From G020353115 sp964640125 (lineage in GTDB: Bacteria > Bacteroidota > Bacteroidia > Bacteroidales > VadinHA17), in assembly GCA_964640125.1 (NCBI GenBank), contig CAZXGG010000002.1, positions 38,888 through 102,887 on the forward strand: a stretch of 64,000 bases of DNA, in the 5' to 3' direction. The translations under genes were made by a program, and so were the position numbers. The stretch's first letter is position 1. Each line of letters begins with the position of its first letter. The notes below the pieces were generated by a model, which saw only the letters and a program-made list of their open reading frames with translations, ran no database searches and was not told where the DNA came from. Shown in pieces: positions 57,011 through 64,000 of the stretch.

Positions 57011-59873
57011 TCTGGCAAAAACTGCAGAGAGTTCATCGGTTGATACAACCCTTGAACAGGTTGATCAGATCAATGTGCTCGGAGCACGTGAGCATAACCT
57101 GAAAAATATTGATGTAACCATTCCTCGAAACAGGCTGATCGTTATTACGGGACTGAGTGGGAGCGGAAAATCTTCACTCGCTTTCGATACAATTTATGCT
57201 GAGGGACAGAGACGATATATGGAAACCCTCTCTGCATATGCCAGACAATTTCTGGGTGGGATGGAACGACCCGATGTGGATAAAATTACCGGATTGAGTC
57301 CAGTCATCTCAATCGAACAGAAAACAACCAACAAAAACCCGCGGTCAACCGTCGGTACCATTACAGAGATCTATGATTTTCTCCGGTTGCTTTTTGCAAG
57401 AGCAGGCGTGGCCTATTCCTATCAAACCGGTAAGAAAATGGTCAGATATACCGATGAACAGGTCGTTTCCCTGATAAAAAAAGAGTTTGTGGATCGGAAA
57501 GCTATGATCCTTTCACCGGTCGTGAAAGGAAGAAAAGGACATTACAAAGAACTTTTTGAACAGGTGAGGCGAAAAGGATATCTCTATGTTCGGGTGGATG
57601 GAGAGATCAGGGAACTGCTGCCTGGGATGAAACTGGATCGGTATAAAACCCATTTCATTGAGATGGTGATTGATAAAATAAACATTGAAAAATCACTTTC
57701 GGGACGACTGAAAGAATCGGTTCAAACCGCAATGGCACAGGGACAGGGTACAATCATGGTGCTGGATACAGCAACCGGAAATATCCGGTATTTCAGCCGA
57801 AAACTCATGTGCCCGGATACGGGGATATCCTATAACGAACCGGCACCCCATACATTTTCATTCAATTCCCCCCAGGGTGCCTGCCCATTATGCAATGGGC
57901 TCGGAACTGTCAATGAGGTAGACATTCATAAAATTATACCAGACTCCTCACTCAGCATAAAAAATGGCGGGATACTTCCCTTGGGATCATATAGAAATAC
58001 GTTGATATTCTGGCAATTAGAAGCAATTGCTACCAAATATAATTTCACCCTCGATACACCGATAGGGAAAATCCCAAAGGAAGCTATACATACGATATTG
58101 CATGGTTCTGAAGAATCATTCAAACTGGTAAATACTCCACTCGGCTCCTCATCCAACTATTTCCTGAGCTTTGAGGGAATCGTTAATTATGTGAACAATT
58201 TACAGGGTGACAATGGGAACAGAAGAAACCATAAATCGGGCTACCAGTTTATAAAAAAGATCATCTGTCCGGAGTGCTCAGGACAACGCCTGCGAAAAGA
58301 ATCCCTTTTTTTTCGGATCGGCAATAAAAACATCGCCGAACTGGCAGCCATGGATATCGAAGATCTGTATGCCTGGTTTTCAGGATTGGAAAAAAAACTT
58401 ACTGCCCGACAAAAACTGATCGCAGCAGAGATCCTGAAAGAGATCCTTGGAAGACTGAAATTTATGTTGGATGTGGGATTAAGCTACCTTTCTCTCGATC
58501 GGACAGCCAAAAGCCTCGCGGGGGGTGAAAGTCAACGAATCCGCCTGGCAACTCAAATCGGATCGCAACTGGTGAATGTACTCTATATCCTGGATGAACC
58601 GAGCATCGGTTTGCACCAGCGCGATAACAAAAAACTGATCCGTGCATTGAAAGTATTGCGTGATTCAGGAAACTCAGTCATCGTGGTGGAACATGACAAG
58701 GAGATGATCCTTTCATCAGATCATGTTGTGGATATGGGACCTTTTGCCGGGAGACACGGCGGTGAGGTGGTTGCTCAGGGAACGCCAAAAGAGATTCATC
58801 AATTCAACACACTTACTGCCGCGTACCTGAACAAAACAAAAAAAATCCCCGTACCTGAAAAACGGAGAAACCAAACCAGGGGGCACCTTCACCTGAAAGG
58901 AGCATCCGGGAATAACCTGAAACGGGTCTCCGTAAAATTTCCACTCGGGAATTTTATTTGTGTGACCGGAGTTTCCGGCAGCGGTAAATCATCACTCATA
59001 AACCAGACCCTTCATCCTGCGCTGGCAAAACATTTCTATAAATCAACCAAAGAAACATTACCCTACGAATCAATCGAAGGGATTGAGCAGATAGATAAAG
59101 TGATTGAGGTGAATCAATCCCCCCTGGGTAGAACACCCCGTTCAAATCCCGCAACCTATACGGGGGTGTTCTCCGATATACGCAAACTGTTTGAACAAAC
59201 CACAGAGGCAAAAATTCGTGGGTATAAGGTGGGACGGTTTTCCTTTAACGTGAAAGGCGGACGTTGTGAAGGTTGCCAGGGCGCTGGGGTGAAAACCATC
59301 GAGATGAATTTTCTGCCCGATGTTTACATCCTTTGTAATGATTGTAATGGTAAACGATATAACCGGGAAACCCTTGAAGTAAAATACAAAGGGAAATCCA
59401 TTAGCGATGTCCTGAATCTGACCATCAACCAGGCAGTTGGTTTTTTTGAGAATGTCCCTGCCATCCTGCAGAAATTGAAAACCCTGAAGGAAGTGGGACT
59501 GGGTTATGTGCGGCTTGGACAACCATCCACAACACTCTCCGGAGGAGAATCGCAACGGGTGAAACTGGCAACGGAACTGGCGAAAAGAGATACCGGAAAG
59601 ACCCTCTATATCCTCGATGAACCGACAACAGGACTTCACTTTGAAGATGTACGTGTACTGCTCCAGGTGCTGAACAGGCTGGTCGATAAAGGGAACACGG
59701 TAATCGTTATTGAACACAACATGGAGGTGATCAAAGTTGCCGATTATATCATCGATATCGGGAGAGAGGGCGGAAAGGAGGGGGGACGGATTGTTTTTGA
59801 AGGGCCACCGGAAAAAATAATTCAACACCATGAGAGTTACACCGCTGCTTTCCTGGAGAAAGAACTCGGATAA
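57003..59873 (+). CDS. uvrA: Excinuclease ABC subunit A
   Basis: A 956-residue DNA damage sensor of nucleotide excision repair with two ABC ATPase modules. First P-loop GLSGSGKSSLAFDTIYAEGQRRY in two blocks (G50-S58), second GVSGSGKSSLINQTLHP; signatures LAGGESQRIRLA and LSGGESQRVKLA; Walker B LYILDEPSIGLHQRDN and LYILDEPTTGLHFEDV. Zinc sites: the first has C270, C294 and C297 but reads CPDTG where CPxCG is usual, so one ligand is replaced by Thr; the C-terminal site CEGCQGAG (C755, C758) with CNDCNG is intact. Starts with TTG at 57003, overlapping the transglycosylase. Being so compact and complete it is likely the main or one of two UvrA copies. Confidence 0.95.
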   Translation: MNNLAKTAESSSVDTTLEQVDQINVLGAREHNLKNIDVTIPRNRLIVITGLSGSGKSSLAFDTIYAEGQRRYMETLSAYARQFLGGMERPDVDKITGLSPVISIEQKTTNKNPRSTVGTITEIYDFLRLLFARAGVAYSYQTGKKMVRYTDEQVVSLIKKEFVDRKAMILSPVVKGRKGHYKELFEQVRRKGYLYVRVDGEIRELLPGMKLDRYKTHFIEMVIDKINIEKSLSGRLKESVQTAMAQGQGTIMVLDTATGNIRYFSRKLMCPDTGISYNEPAPHTFSFNSPQGACPLCNGLGTVNEVDIHKIIPDSSLSIKNGGILPLGSYRNTLIFWQLEAIATKYNFTLDTPIGKIPKEAIHTILHGSEESFKLVNTPLGSSSNYFLSFEGIVNYVNNLQGDNGNRRNHKSGYQFIKKIICPECSGQRLRKESLFFRIGNKNIAELAAMDIEDLYAWFSGLEKKLTARQKLIAAEILKEILGRLKFMLDVGLSYLSLDRTAKSLAGGESQRIRLATQIGSQLVNVLYILDEPSIGLHQRDNKKLIRALKVLRDSGNSVIVVEHDKEMILSSDHVVDMGPFAGRHGGEVVAQGTPKEIHQFNTLTAAYLNKTKKIPVPEKRRNQTRGHLHLKGASGNNLKRVSVKFPLGNFICVTGVSGSGKSSLINQTLHPALAKHFYKSTKETLPYESIEGIEQIDKVIEVNQSPLGRTPRSNPATYTGVFSDIRKLFEQTTEAKIRGYKVGRFSFNVKGGRCEGCQGAGVKTIEMNFLPDVYILCNDCNGKRYNRETLEVKYKGKSISDVLNLTINQAVGFFENVPAILQKLKTLKEVGLGYVRLGQPSTTLSGGESQRVKLATELAKRDTGKTLYILDEPTTGLHFEDVRVLLQVLNRLVDKGNTVIVIEHNMEVIKVADYIIDIGREGGKEGGRIVFEGPPEKIIQHHESYTAAFLEKELG

Positions 59874-59962
59874 CAACCTGCCACACTCGTGCGTTTTTCA
59901 ATGAAGAATTTGTATATTCATAAGGTAATTCATTTCATAATCCTGTTATAATATTTACCATC

Positions 59963-60673
59963 ATGATTGAGAACGAAGACAAGATCAGACAGGCTTTTGA
60001 GGAAAAAAACTGGAACGAGATCCAGACAGCTGACTCCTGGAAAGTCTTTAAAATATTAGCCGAGTTTGTTGAGGGTTTTGAAAAACTGGCACGCATCGGC
60101 CCCTGTGTATCCATTTTCGGCTCTGCCAGAACAACCCCCGATAGTCCCTATTTCAAACTGGCCGAGGAAATTGCCTTCAACCTTACCCAGAGAGGTTATG
60201 GGGTGATAACCGGCGGGGGACCGGGAATTATGGAAGCTGCTAATATGGGTGCTAAAAGAGGCAGAGGAAAATCTGTTGGTATCAACATCGACCTGCCGAT
60301 GGAACAGGAACCCAACCTGTTCATCGATCCCGATAAACTGATCTCATTCGATCACTTTTTTATCAGAAAAGTCATGTTCATGAAATATGCCCAGGGATTT
60401 ATTGTCCTTCCCGGTGGCTTCGGAACCTTTGACGAACTCTTTGAAGCAATTACCCTGATCCAGACAGAAAAAATCGGAAAATTCCCCATTATCCTTGTTG
60501 GTTCATCCTACTGGGAAGGACTGATCCGGTGGATCAAAGAAGTGATGCTTGATCGGGAAAAAAATGTGAGTCCCGATGACCTTGAAATATTCACCGTCGT
60601 TGAAACAGCCAAAGCTGCTGTGGATGTGATCGACCAATTCTATTCAAAGTACCTGCTGAGTCCAAACTTCTGA
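59963..60673 (+). CDS. LOG-family protein (TIGR00730-type nucleotide 5'-monophosphate nucleosidase)
   Basis: A 236-residue Rossmann-like protein. The LOG motif PGGFGTFDELFEAIT (about 153-167) and the GGGPGIMEAANMGAKRGRG nucleotide loop are diagnostic, along with SIFGSARTTPDSPYF. Relatives act as phosphoribohydrolases on cytokinin-type or ordinary nucleoside monophosphates (PpnN-like), so a role in purine-nucleotide homeostasis is possible. An extended N-terminus (FEEKNWNEIQTADSWKVFK) marks the long bacterial subfamily. No signal peptide. It stands alone between uvrA and the SPOR protein. Confidence 0.92.
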   Translation: MIENEDKIRQAFEEKNWNEIQTADSWKVFKILAEFVEGFEKLARIGPCVSIFGSARTTPDSPYFKLAEEIAFNLTQRGYGVITGGGPGIMEAANMGAKRGRGKSVGINIDLPMEQEPNLFIDPDKLISFDHFFIRKVMFMKYAQGFIVLPGGFGTFDELFEAITLIQTEKIGKFPIILVGSSYWEGLIRWIKEVMLDREKNVSPDDLEIFTVVETAKAAVDVIDQFYSKYLLSPNF

Positions 60674-60807
60674 TAGTTAATCAGTAATGGTTGGTAAATT
60701 GACGATTCTTGTTGAAAATTATTAACAATTGTTAATATCCTTTGTTAATAAATTGTTATTATTGTATAAAATTATCATCCATTCAACCACCTCATAAATA
60801 CAACATT

Positions 60808-62097
60808 ATGATCCGTAGAAATATCATGTTCAATTTTTTGATCTTGCTCTTTTTTTGTGGATCAGTATCCGGTCAACAGGTTACCCTGTCAATGACTGTT
60901 CCTGATCAGATGGCTGCCGGAACAACCGTTCTGGTAGAGGTCCAGGTAAATACTGCAGGTCAGCAGGGATTTGCACGTTTTCAACAGGCATTGCCACCGG
61001 GGATTACCGCACGGGCAGGTCAGTTGAAAAATGCTGATTTTACTTTTGAGGATCAACGGGTTCATCTGATCTGGCTAAAGCTTCCGGAAGGGAATGATTT
61101 ACGATTCAACTACACCATACAGGCACACGAAACCCTCAAGGGAGAGTTCACCCTGGCCGGGGAATTTTCCTATATTGAGGAGGATGAACGAAATGAAGTT
61201 ACCATACCTCCCAGAACCATAACCATCACACCATCGCCAAATGTTGATCCCGGTCTGATTGTGGATATTGCAGATTTTAAAGAGGCAGTTGTGGAACCCG
61301 ATATTACCGCCCGGTCATATGATATTGCCTGCTACCGGGAAGTACCCTATTTTTCAGAAACCGATAATGCCTGGATCGTGAATATCCTGGTTTGCCCCGC
61401 TGAAGTGAAGAAACTTTCCCGGGTTGAAGAACAGGTCCCGGCAGGCTTTACGGCAGAAAGCATAACCAGCCAGGGATCGATCTTTTCGTTTAAATCCGGT
61501 ATTGCTAAATTTCTCTGGATGGACCTGCCTGAGGATCCCCTATTTGTGGTCTCCTATAAGCTGAGGCCTGAAGAAGGACAGGCTCTCGGGAAAGGTGCCC
61601 TGAAAGGAACATTTACTTATATGCAGAAGGATGTGGCAAGAAGCATTCCGATTGTCGAAAAAGCCATAAAGCTGACCAATGTATCTGCCGGCGATTTGAA
61701 TGGGATTATGGCCTCTCTGGTAAAGCCTCAGGAGAAACCGGTGGAGCAGGTTAAGGAAGTGCAGCAACCGGTAAAACAGGTCACCCAACCCGTAAGAACC
61801 GAAACAAAAGCCGGAGTAGTGTATAAAGTGCAGATCAGGGCTGCGAGAACACCATTGAACATTGAAACATTTTTCAAACCATATAAAATAGAGGGAAAGA
61901 TATCCTCTGAGTTTCACGAAGGATGGTATAAATATACTACCGGATCCTTTTCAACATACCGGGAAGCAAGAGAATACGCAAATCGCCTGTTACGAACATC
62001 CGGAATGGAGGAGGCGTTTATTTGTGCATATGCCGATGGTAAAAGGATACCGGTTAAAAGAGCCCTTGAACTGACAAACCAGGTCTGGTTCAGGTAA
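60808..62097 (+). CDS. Exported SPOR-domain protein with two beta-sandwich modules
   Basis: A 429-residue protein. Start at the ATG at 60808 gives a good signal peptide (MIRRNIMFNFLILLFFCGSVSGQ); a longer TTG frame from 60742 is unlikely. Two related beta modules (about 24-130, QQGFARFQQALPPGITARAG, and 175-300, VEEQVPAGFTAESITSQG) share an LPxGF/IT turn and a FTY-like strand. A Pro/Val/Gln linker with PVEQVKEVQQPVKQV leads to a C-terminal SPOR domain (about 355-425, VYKVQIRAARTPLNIETFF, YKYTTGSFSTYREAREYANRL). SPOR domains bind denuded glycan strands at division sites. The modules before it may bridge to a surface partner; the barrel protein follows 38 bp downstream. Confidence 0.85.
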   Translation: MIRRNIMFNFLILLFFCGSVSGQQVTLSMTVPDQMAAGTTVLVEVQVNTAGQQGFARFQQALPPGITARAGQLKNADFTFEDQRVHLIWLKLPEGNDLRFNYTIQAHETLKGEFTLAGEFSYIEEDERNEVTIPPRTITITPSPNVDPGLIVDIADFKEAVVEPDITARSYDIACYREVPYFSETDNAWIVNILVCPAEVKKLSRVEEQVPAGFTAESITSQGSIFSFKSGIAKFLWMDLPEDPLFVVSYKLRPEEGQALGKGALKGTFTYMQKDVARSIPIVEKAIKLTNVSAGDLNGIMASLVKPQEKPVEQVKEVQQPVKQVTQPVRTETKAGVVYKVQIRAARTPLNIETFFKPYKIEGKISSEFHEGWYKYTTGSFSTYREAREYANRLLRTSGMEEAFICAYADGKRIPVKRALELTNQVWFR

Positions 62098-62135
62098 TGG
62101 ATTATCGTTGCAGGCATTGATTTAAACCGGCAAGT

Positions 62136-63470
62136 ATGCCAGTGAGGAAAGTTTTTCTGTACATATCGTTTGTTTTTCTGGTTTTTCCATACCAGGATAA
62201 CCTTTTCGGACAGGTGATAACGGGGGATAGTCTCTCCGGTGAGGAAGAGGCTCCGTCCTATTTTCAATACAAACCGGTGATCGGAATAGGCACAGGAACC
62301 TTCAACTTCTTTGGTGATGTAAACGACAATTTTCATACGCCGGTCAGCGGCCATTTCTCGCCGAAAATTACCGTATCCTCCTACGTGGACCGGGCTCGCC
62401 GGATAAACCTTGAATTCTTTTACCTTGCAGGCGTTCTCTCCGGAAACCAGAATAAACCCTTGGATACACTGAACTTCCGGACTGAAATTACCGATTTCGG
62501 TATTAGTCTGCGATTGAGCCTCAGAGATTTCCAGAAAAACAGGTGGGCACTCAGTCCGTACGTTGGTATCGGGATTGAATCATTCCGGTTTAATTCGAAA
62601 GGAGATCTGAAGGATGCGAAAGGATCAAGGTATTATTATACCCCCGGAGGAACCATCCTTGATTCGGAGGGTAACCTGACCACCAGAGATTATACCTATG
62701 AAACAGACCTCAGGGAAGCTGATCTCTATGGGTACGGTAAATTTTCCGAATCCAGCTTCAGCATTCCATTGGATGTGGGATTTGACCTGGCACTGTCGGA
62801 ACGGATCAGCCTGCGGTTCGGCACATCATTCCACTTTCTCTTTACCGATTACACGGATAATCAAACCTCCGATGACCGGGGATTATTTGGAAACAAAGGC
62901 AACGATATGTTTACCAATGCCTATGTCTCGCTCCACATTGACCTGTTTAATATGCCCGTCATTATGAACATCCCGAAATTGTTCGTTGAAGCAGAATTCG
63001 ATGAAACAATGCAGGAAGATGAAGATGGAGATAAGGTCCTGGACTTTTTCGATCAATGCCCCTTTACACAGTTTGGGGCTGAAGTGGATGCTGATGGTTG
63101 CCCGCTGGATGGAGATCAGGATGGAGTGCCCAATTACAGTGACCAGGAATTGAATACACCATACGGGGCCTTTGTAAACGAGGAAGGTGTCAGCCTTTCT
63201 GAAGAGGAAATCATAGCCCTCCTTGCTCAAAAAGATGCTGTAGAACGGGAAAATGTAAGTTACTACCTCAACCCGCAGGTTATTTTTTCCAGGTATGGCA
63301 GGGGATCGGGAGAAGCTATTCCCGATAAGTTCAAATCATTTGATACCGATGATGACGGAACCATTTCCTTCGATGAACTGCTTCAATCAATCAATGCTTT
63401 CTTTGATTTCAGAACCTTCCTCTCCAAAGAGGATATCTATGAGTTCATCGAATTCTTCTTCCAGCAATAA
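62136..63470 (+). CDS. Outer-membrane barrel protein with TSP3-type and EF-hand calcium motifs
   Basis: A 444-residue protein with a signal peptide (about 1-25, ending FG-Q). Residues ~40-280 are strand-rich (FNFFGDVNDNFHTPVSGHFS, SLRLSLRDFQKNRWALSPYVGIG, ISLRFGTSFHFLFTDYTDN), an outer-membrane barrel pattern. Residues 288-335 hold thrombospondin type 3-like calcium repeats (EDEDGDKVLDFFDQCP, DADGCPLDGDQDGVPNYSDQ). Near the end is a textbook EF-hand loop, DTDDDGTISFDEL. Combining a membrane barrel with two calcium-binding designs is unusual. The preceding SPOR protein is probably a partner in the same operon. Confidence 0.85.
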   Translation: MPVRKVFLYISFVFLVFPYQDNLFGQVITGDSLSGEEEAPSYFQYKPVIGIGTGTFNFFGDVNDNFHTPVSGHFSPKITVSSYVDRARRINLEFFYLAGVLSGNQNKPLDTLNFRTEITDFGISLRLSLRDFQKNRWALSPYVGIGIESFRFNSKGDLKDAKGSRYYYTPGGTILDSEGNLTTRDYTYETDLREADLYGYGKFSESSFSIPLDVGFDLALSERISLRFGTSFHFLFTDYTDNQTSDDRGLFGNKGNDMFTNAYVSLHIDLFNMPVIMNIPKLFVEAEFDETMQEDEDGDKVLDFFDQCPFTQFGAEVDADGCPLDGDQDGVPNYSDQELNTPYGAFVNEEGVSLSEEEIIALLAQKDAVERENVSYYLNPQVIFSRYGRGSGEAIPDKFKSFDTDDDGTISFDELLQSINAFFDFRTFLSKEDIYEFIEFFFQQ

Positions 63471-63789
63471 ATAGTAAGCCGAACCGTCAACCGTATTTCC
63501 TGAACAGTAGTTTACTCATTGTGATTTTTAGATTCCAATTTCCCAATAATGGTTAATTGTTAAGTGTTAATTGTTAATAGTCAATAAGTTAATGAGAGTA
63601 ACAATCTTACAATAAATCAACGGATAACTTTCGGCCCCTATCGTTGTCATCCGTCATCCTTCATCCGTCATCCTTCCTTTCTCACAACTCACCACTCACA
63701 ACTCATCTCTCATAACTTGCCGGAGGCATGCCTATGGCACACCGCTCATGGCTTTTACCCAGCACCCAGCAACAAGCACCCAGCACCTA
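63471..63789. other. Low-complexity intergenic tract between barrel protein and smpB
   Basis: No gene. From about 63540 there are iterated AT words (gttaattgttaa), then from 63645 to 63790 successive pyrimidine-rich near-repeats: catccgtcatccttcatccg, acaactcaccactcacaact and cccagcacccagcaacaagc. Each is a degenerate tandem of 7-12 bases. Nothing else is recognised. Confidence 0.7.
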
Positions 63790-64000
63790 TTACCCTTCCC
63801 TCCGGTCCATCTCCCGCCTTGCATCCTTTCGTTTCAGCTCCTCTCTCCGGTCGTATTCCCTCTTCCCCTTTGCCAGTGCAATATCTAGTTTTGCCAATCC
63901 CTTGTCAGTAAGGAATAACCGCAATGCAACAATCGTTAAACCACCCTCCGTTACTTTTCTCTTCAGCTTCAGCAATTCCTTCTTGTTCAACAACAATTTT
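63790..64000 (-). CDS. smpB: SsrA-binding protein, C-terminal part only
   Basis: The minus strand is open from the window edge (64000) to the stop at 63790, 69 codons. It reads KLLLNKKELLKLKRKV, GLTIVALRLFLTDKGLAKLDIALAKGKREYDRRE in two blocks, and ends KRKDARREMDRREG, matching the OB-fold end and basic tail of SmpB. SmpB carries tmRNA to stalled ribosomes. The tail's DKRE-type and arginine-rich features are typical. The N-terminal half, including the first strands, is beyond the window. Confidence 0.95.
   Translation of the reverse strand, partial: KLLLNKKELLKLKRKVTEGGLTIVALRLFLTDKGLAKLDIALAKGKREYDRREELKRKDARREMDRREG

Noticed and set aside
59142..59876. 244-residue minus-strand frame antisense to uvrA
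   Set aside because: It lies opposite the conserved second ATPase module of UvrA and carries no motif of its own.
63645..63790. Possible CRISPR array
   Set aside because: Units are short, contiguous, degenerate and change type along the tract; there are no spacers of constant length.

Overview
The window looks like a metagenome-assembled piece of a Bacteroidetes (Bacteroidales-like) chromosome. The signs are a type IX secretion (T9SS) C-terminal sorting domain, a GldB gliding lipoprotein, a fused MurF-alanine racemase, DUF1573 and DUF4369-TlpA proteins, a LytS/LytTR signalling operon, a serpin lipoprotein, weak ribosome binding sites, and many upstream regions carrying the Bacteroidetes -7 box TAnnTTTG. 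Two runs of exactly 100 N (15338-15437 and 20861-20960) are each flanked by an identical 55-bp duplication. This is the footprint of scaffolding two contigs that overlap by one k-mer. Collapsing the second one restores the rmuC reading frame.

Layout. 1-471 is the start of a class V fructose-1,6-bisphosphate aldolase/phosphatase gene. 747-5580 (minus) is an envelope cluster: PASTA protein, T9SS-exported protein, RluD-type pseudouridine synthase and D-Ala-D-Ala ligase. 5808-9954 holds a serine hydrolase, rpmH (L34, short and easily missed), rsmG, an ECF sigma factor and a glycosyltransferase. 10069-14304 (plus) holds tgt, an LptF/G permease, and an acyl-CoA carboxylase carboxyltransferase with its biotin carrier. 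14311-26351 is mostly housekeeping: ispE, dnaB, a HAD phosphatase, DUF302, a DEAD helicase, rmuC, rsmI, tdk and murF-alr. 26352-27744 is the only clearly accessory patch: an MNT-HEPN toxin-antitoxin-like pair sits between two decayed pieces of an RHS core on the same strand. 27745-40633 holds a Crp/Fnr regulator, nadE, an outer-membrane protein, gldB, a 2x[4Fe-4S] ferredoxin (also short and easily missed), an M20 amidohydrolase, a 1101-residue peptidase-like/TolB/barrel protein, a DUF1573 protein, meaB and a TlpA-like thioredoxin.

40775-45396 is the most distinctive locus. It has an exported protein with ten 34-residue repeats, then a LytS-type histidine kinase, a second LytS-like protein whose phospho-acceptor His is replaced by Gln, and a LytTR response regulator. 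45408-52212 holds a nitrilase, an unknown gene, a Zn/Mn ABC transporter, lpdA and an aminotransferase. 52457-57010 has a serpin, then an ECF sigma factor overlapping a gene for a protein that joins an anti-sigma-like N-terminus to an outer-membrane barrel, then a lytic transglycosylase. 57003-64000 holds uvrA, a LOG-family protein, a SPOR-domain protein, a barrel/TSP3/EF-hand protein and the 3' end of smpB.

Themes that connect genes: D-alanine handling for peptidoglycan (alanine racemase, Ddl, MurF), envelope building and sensing (PASTA, LptF/G, SPOR, transglycosylase, sigma/anti-sigma), and propionate/methylmalonyl-CoA metabolism (carboxyltransferase, biotin carrier, MeaB). I saw no rRNA, tRNA, CRISPR array, intact insertion sequence or prophage.
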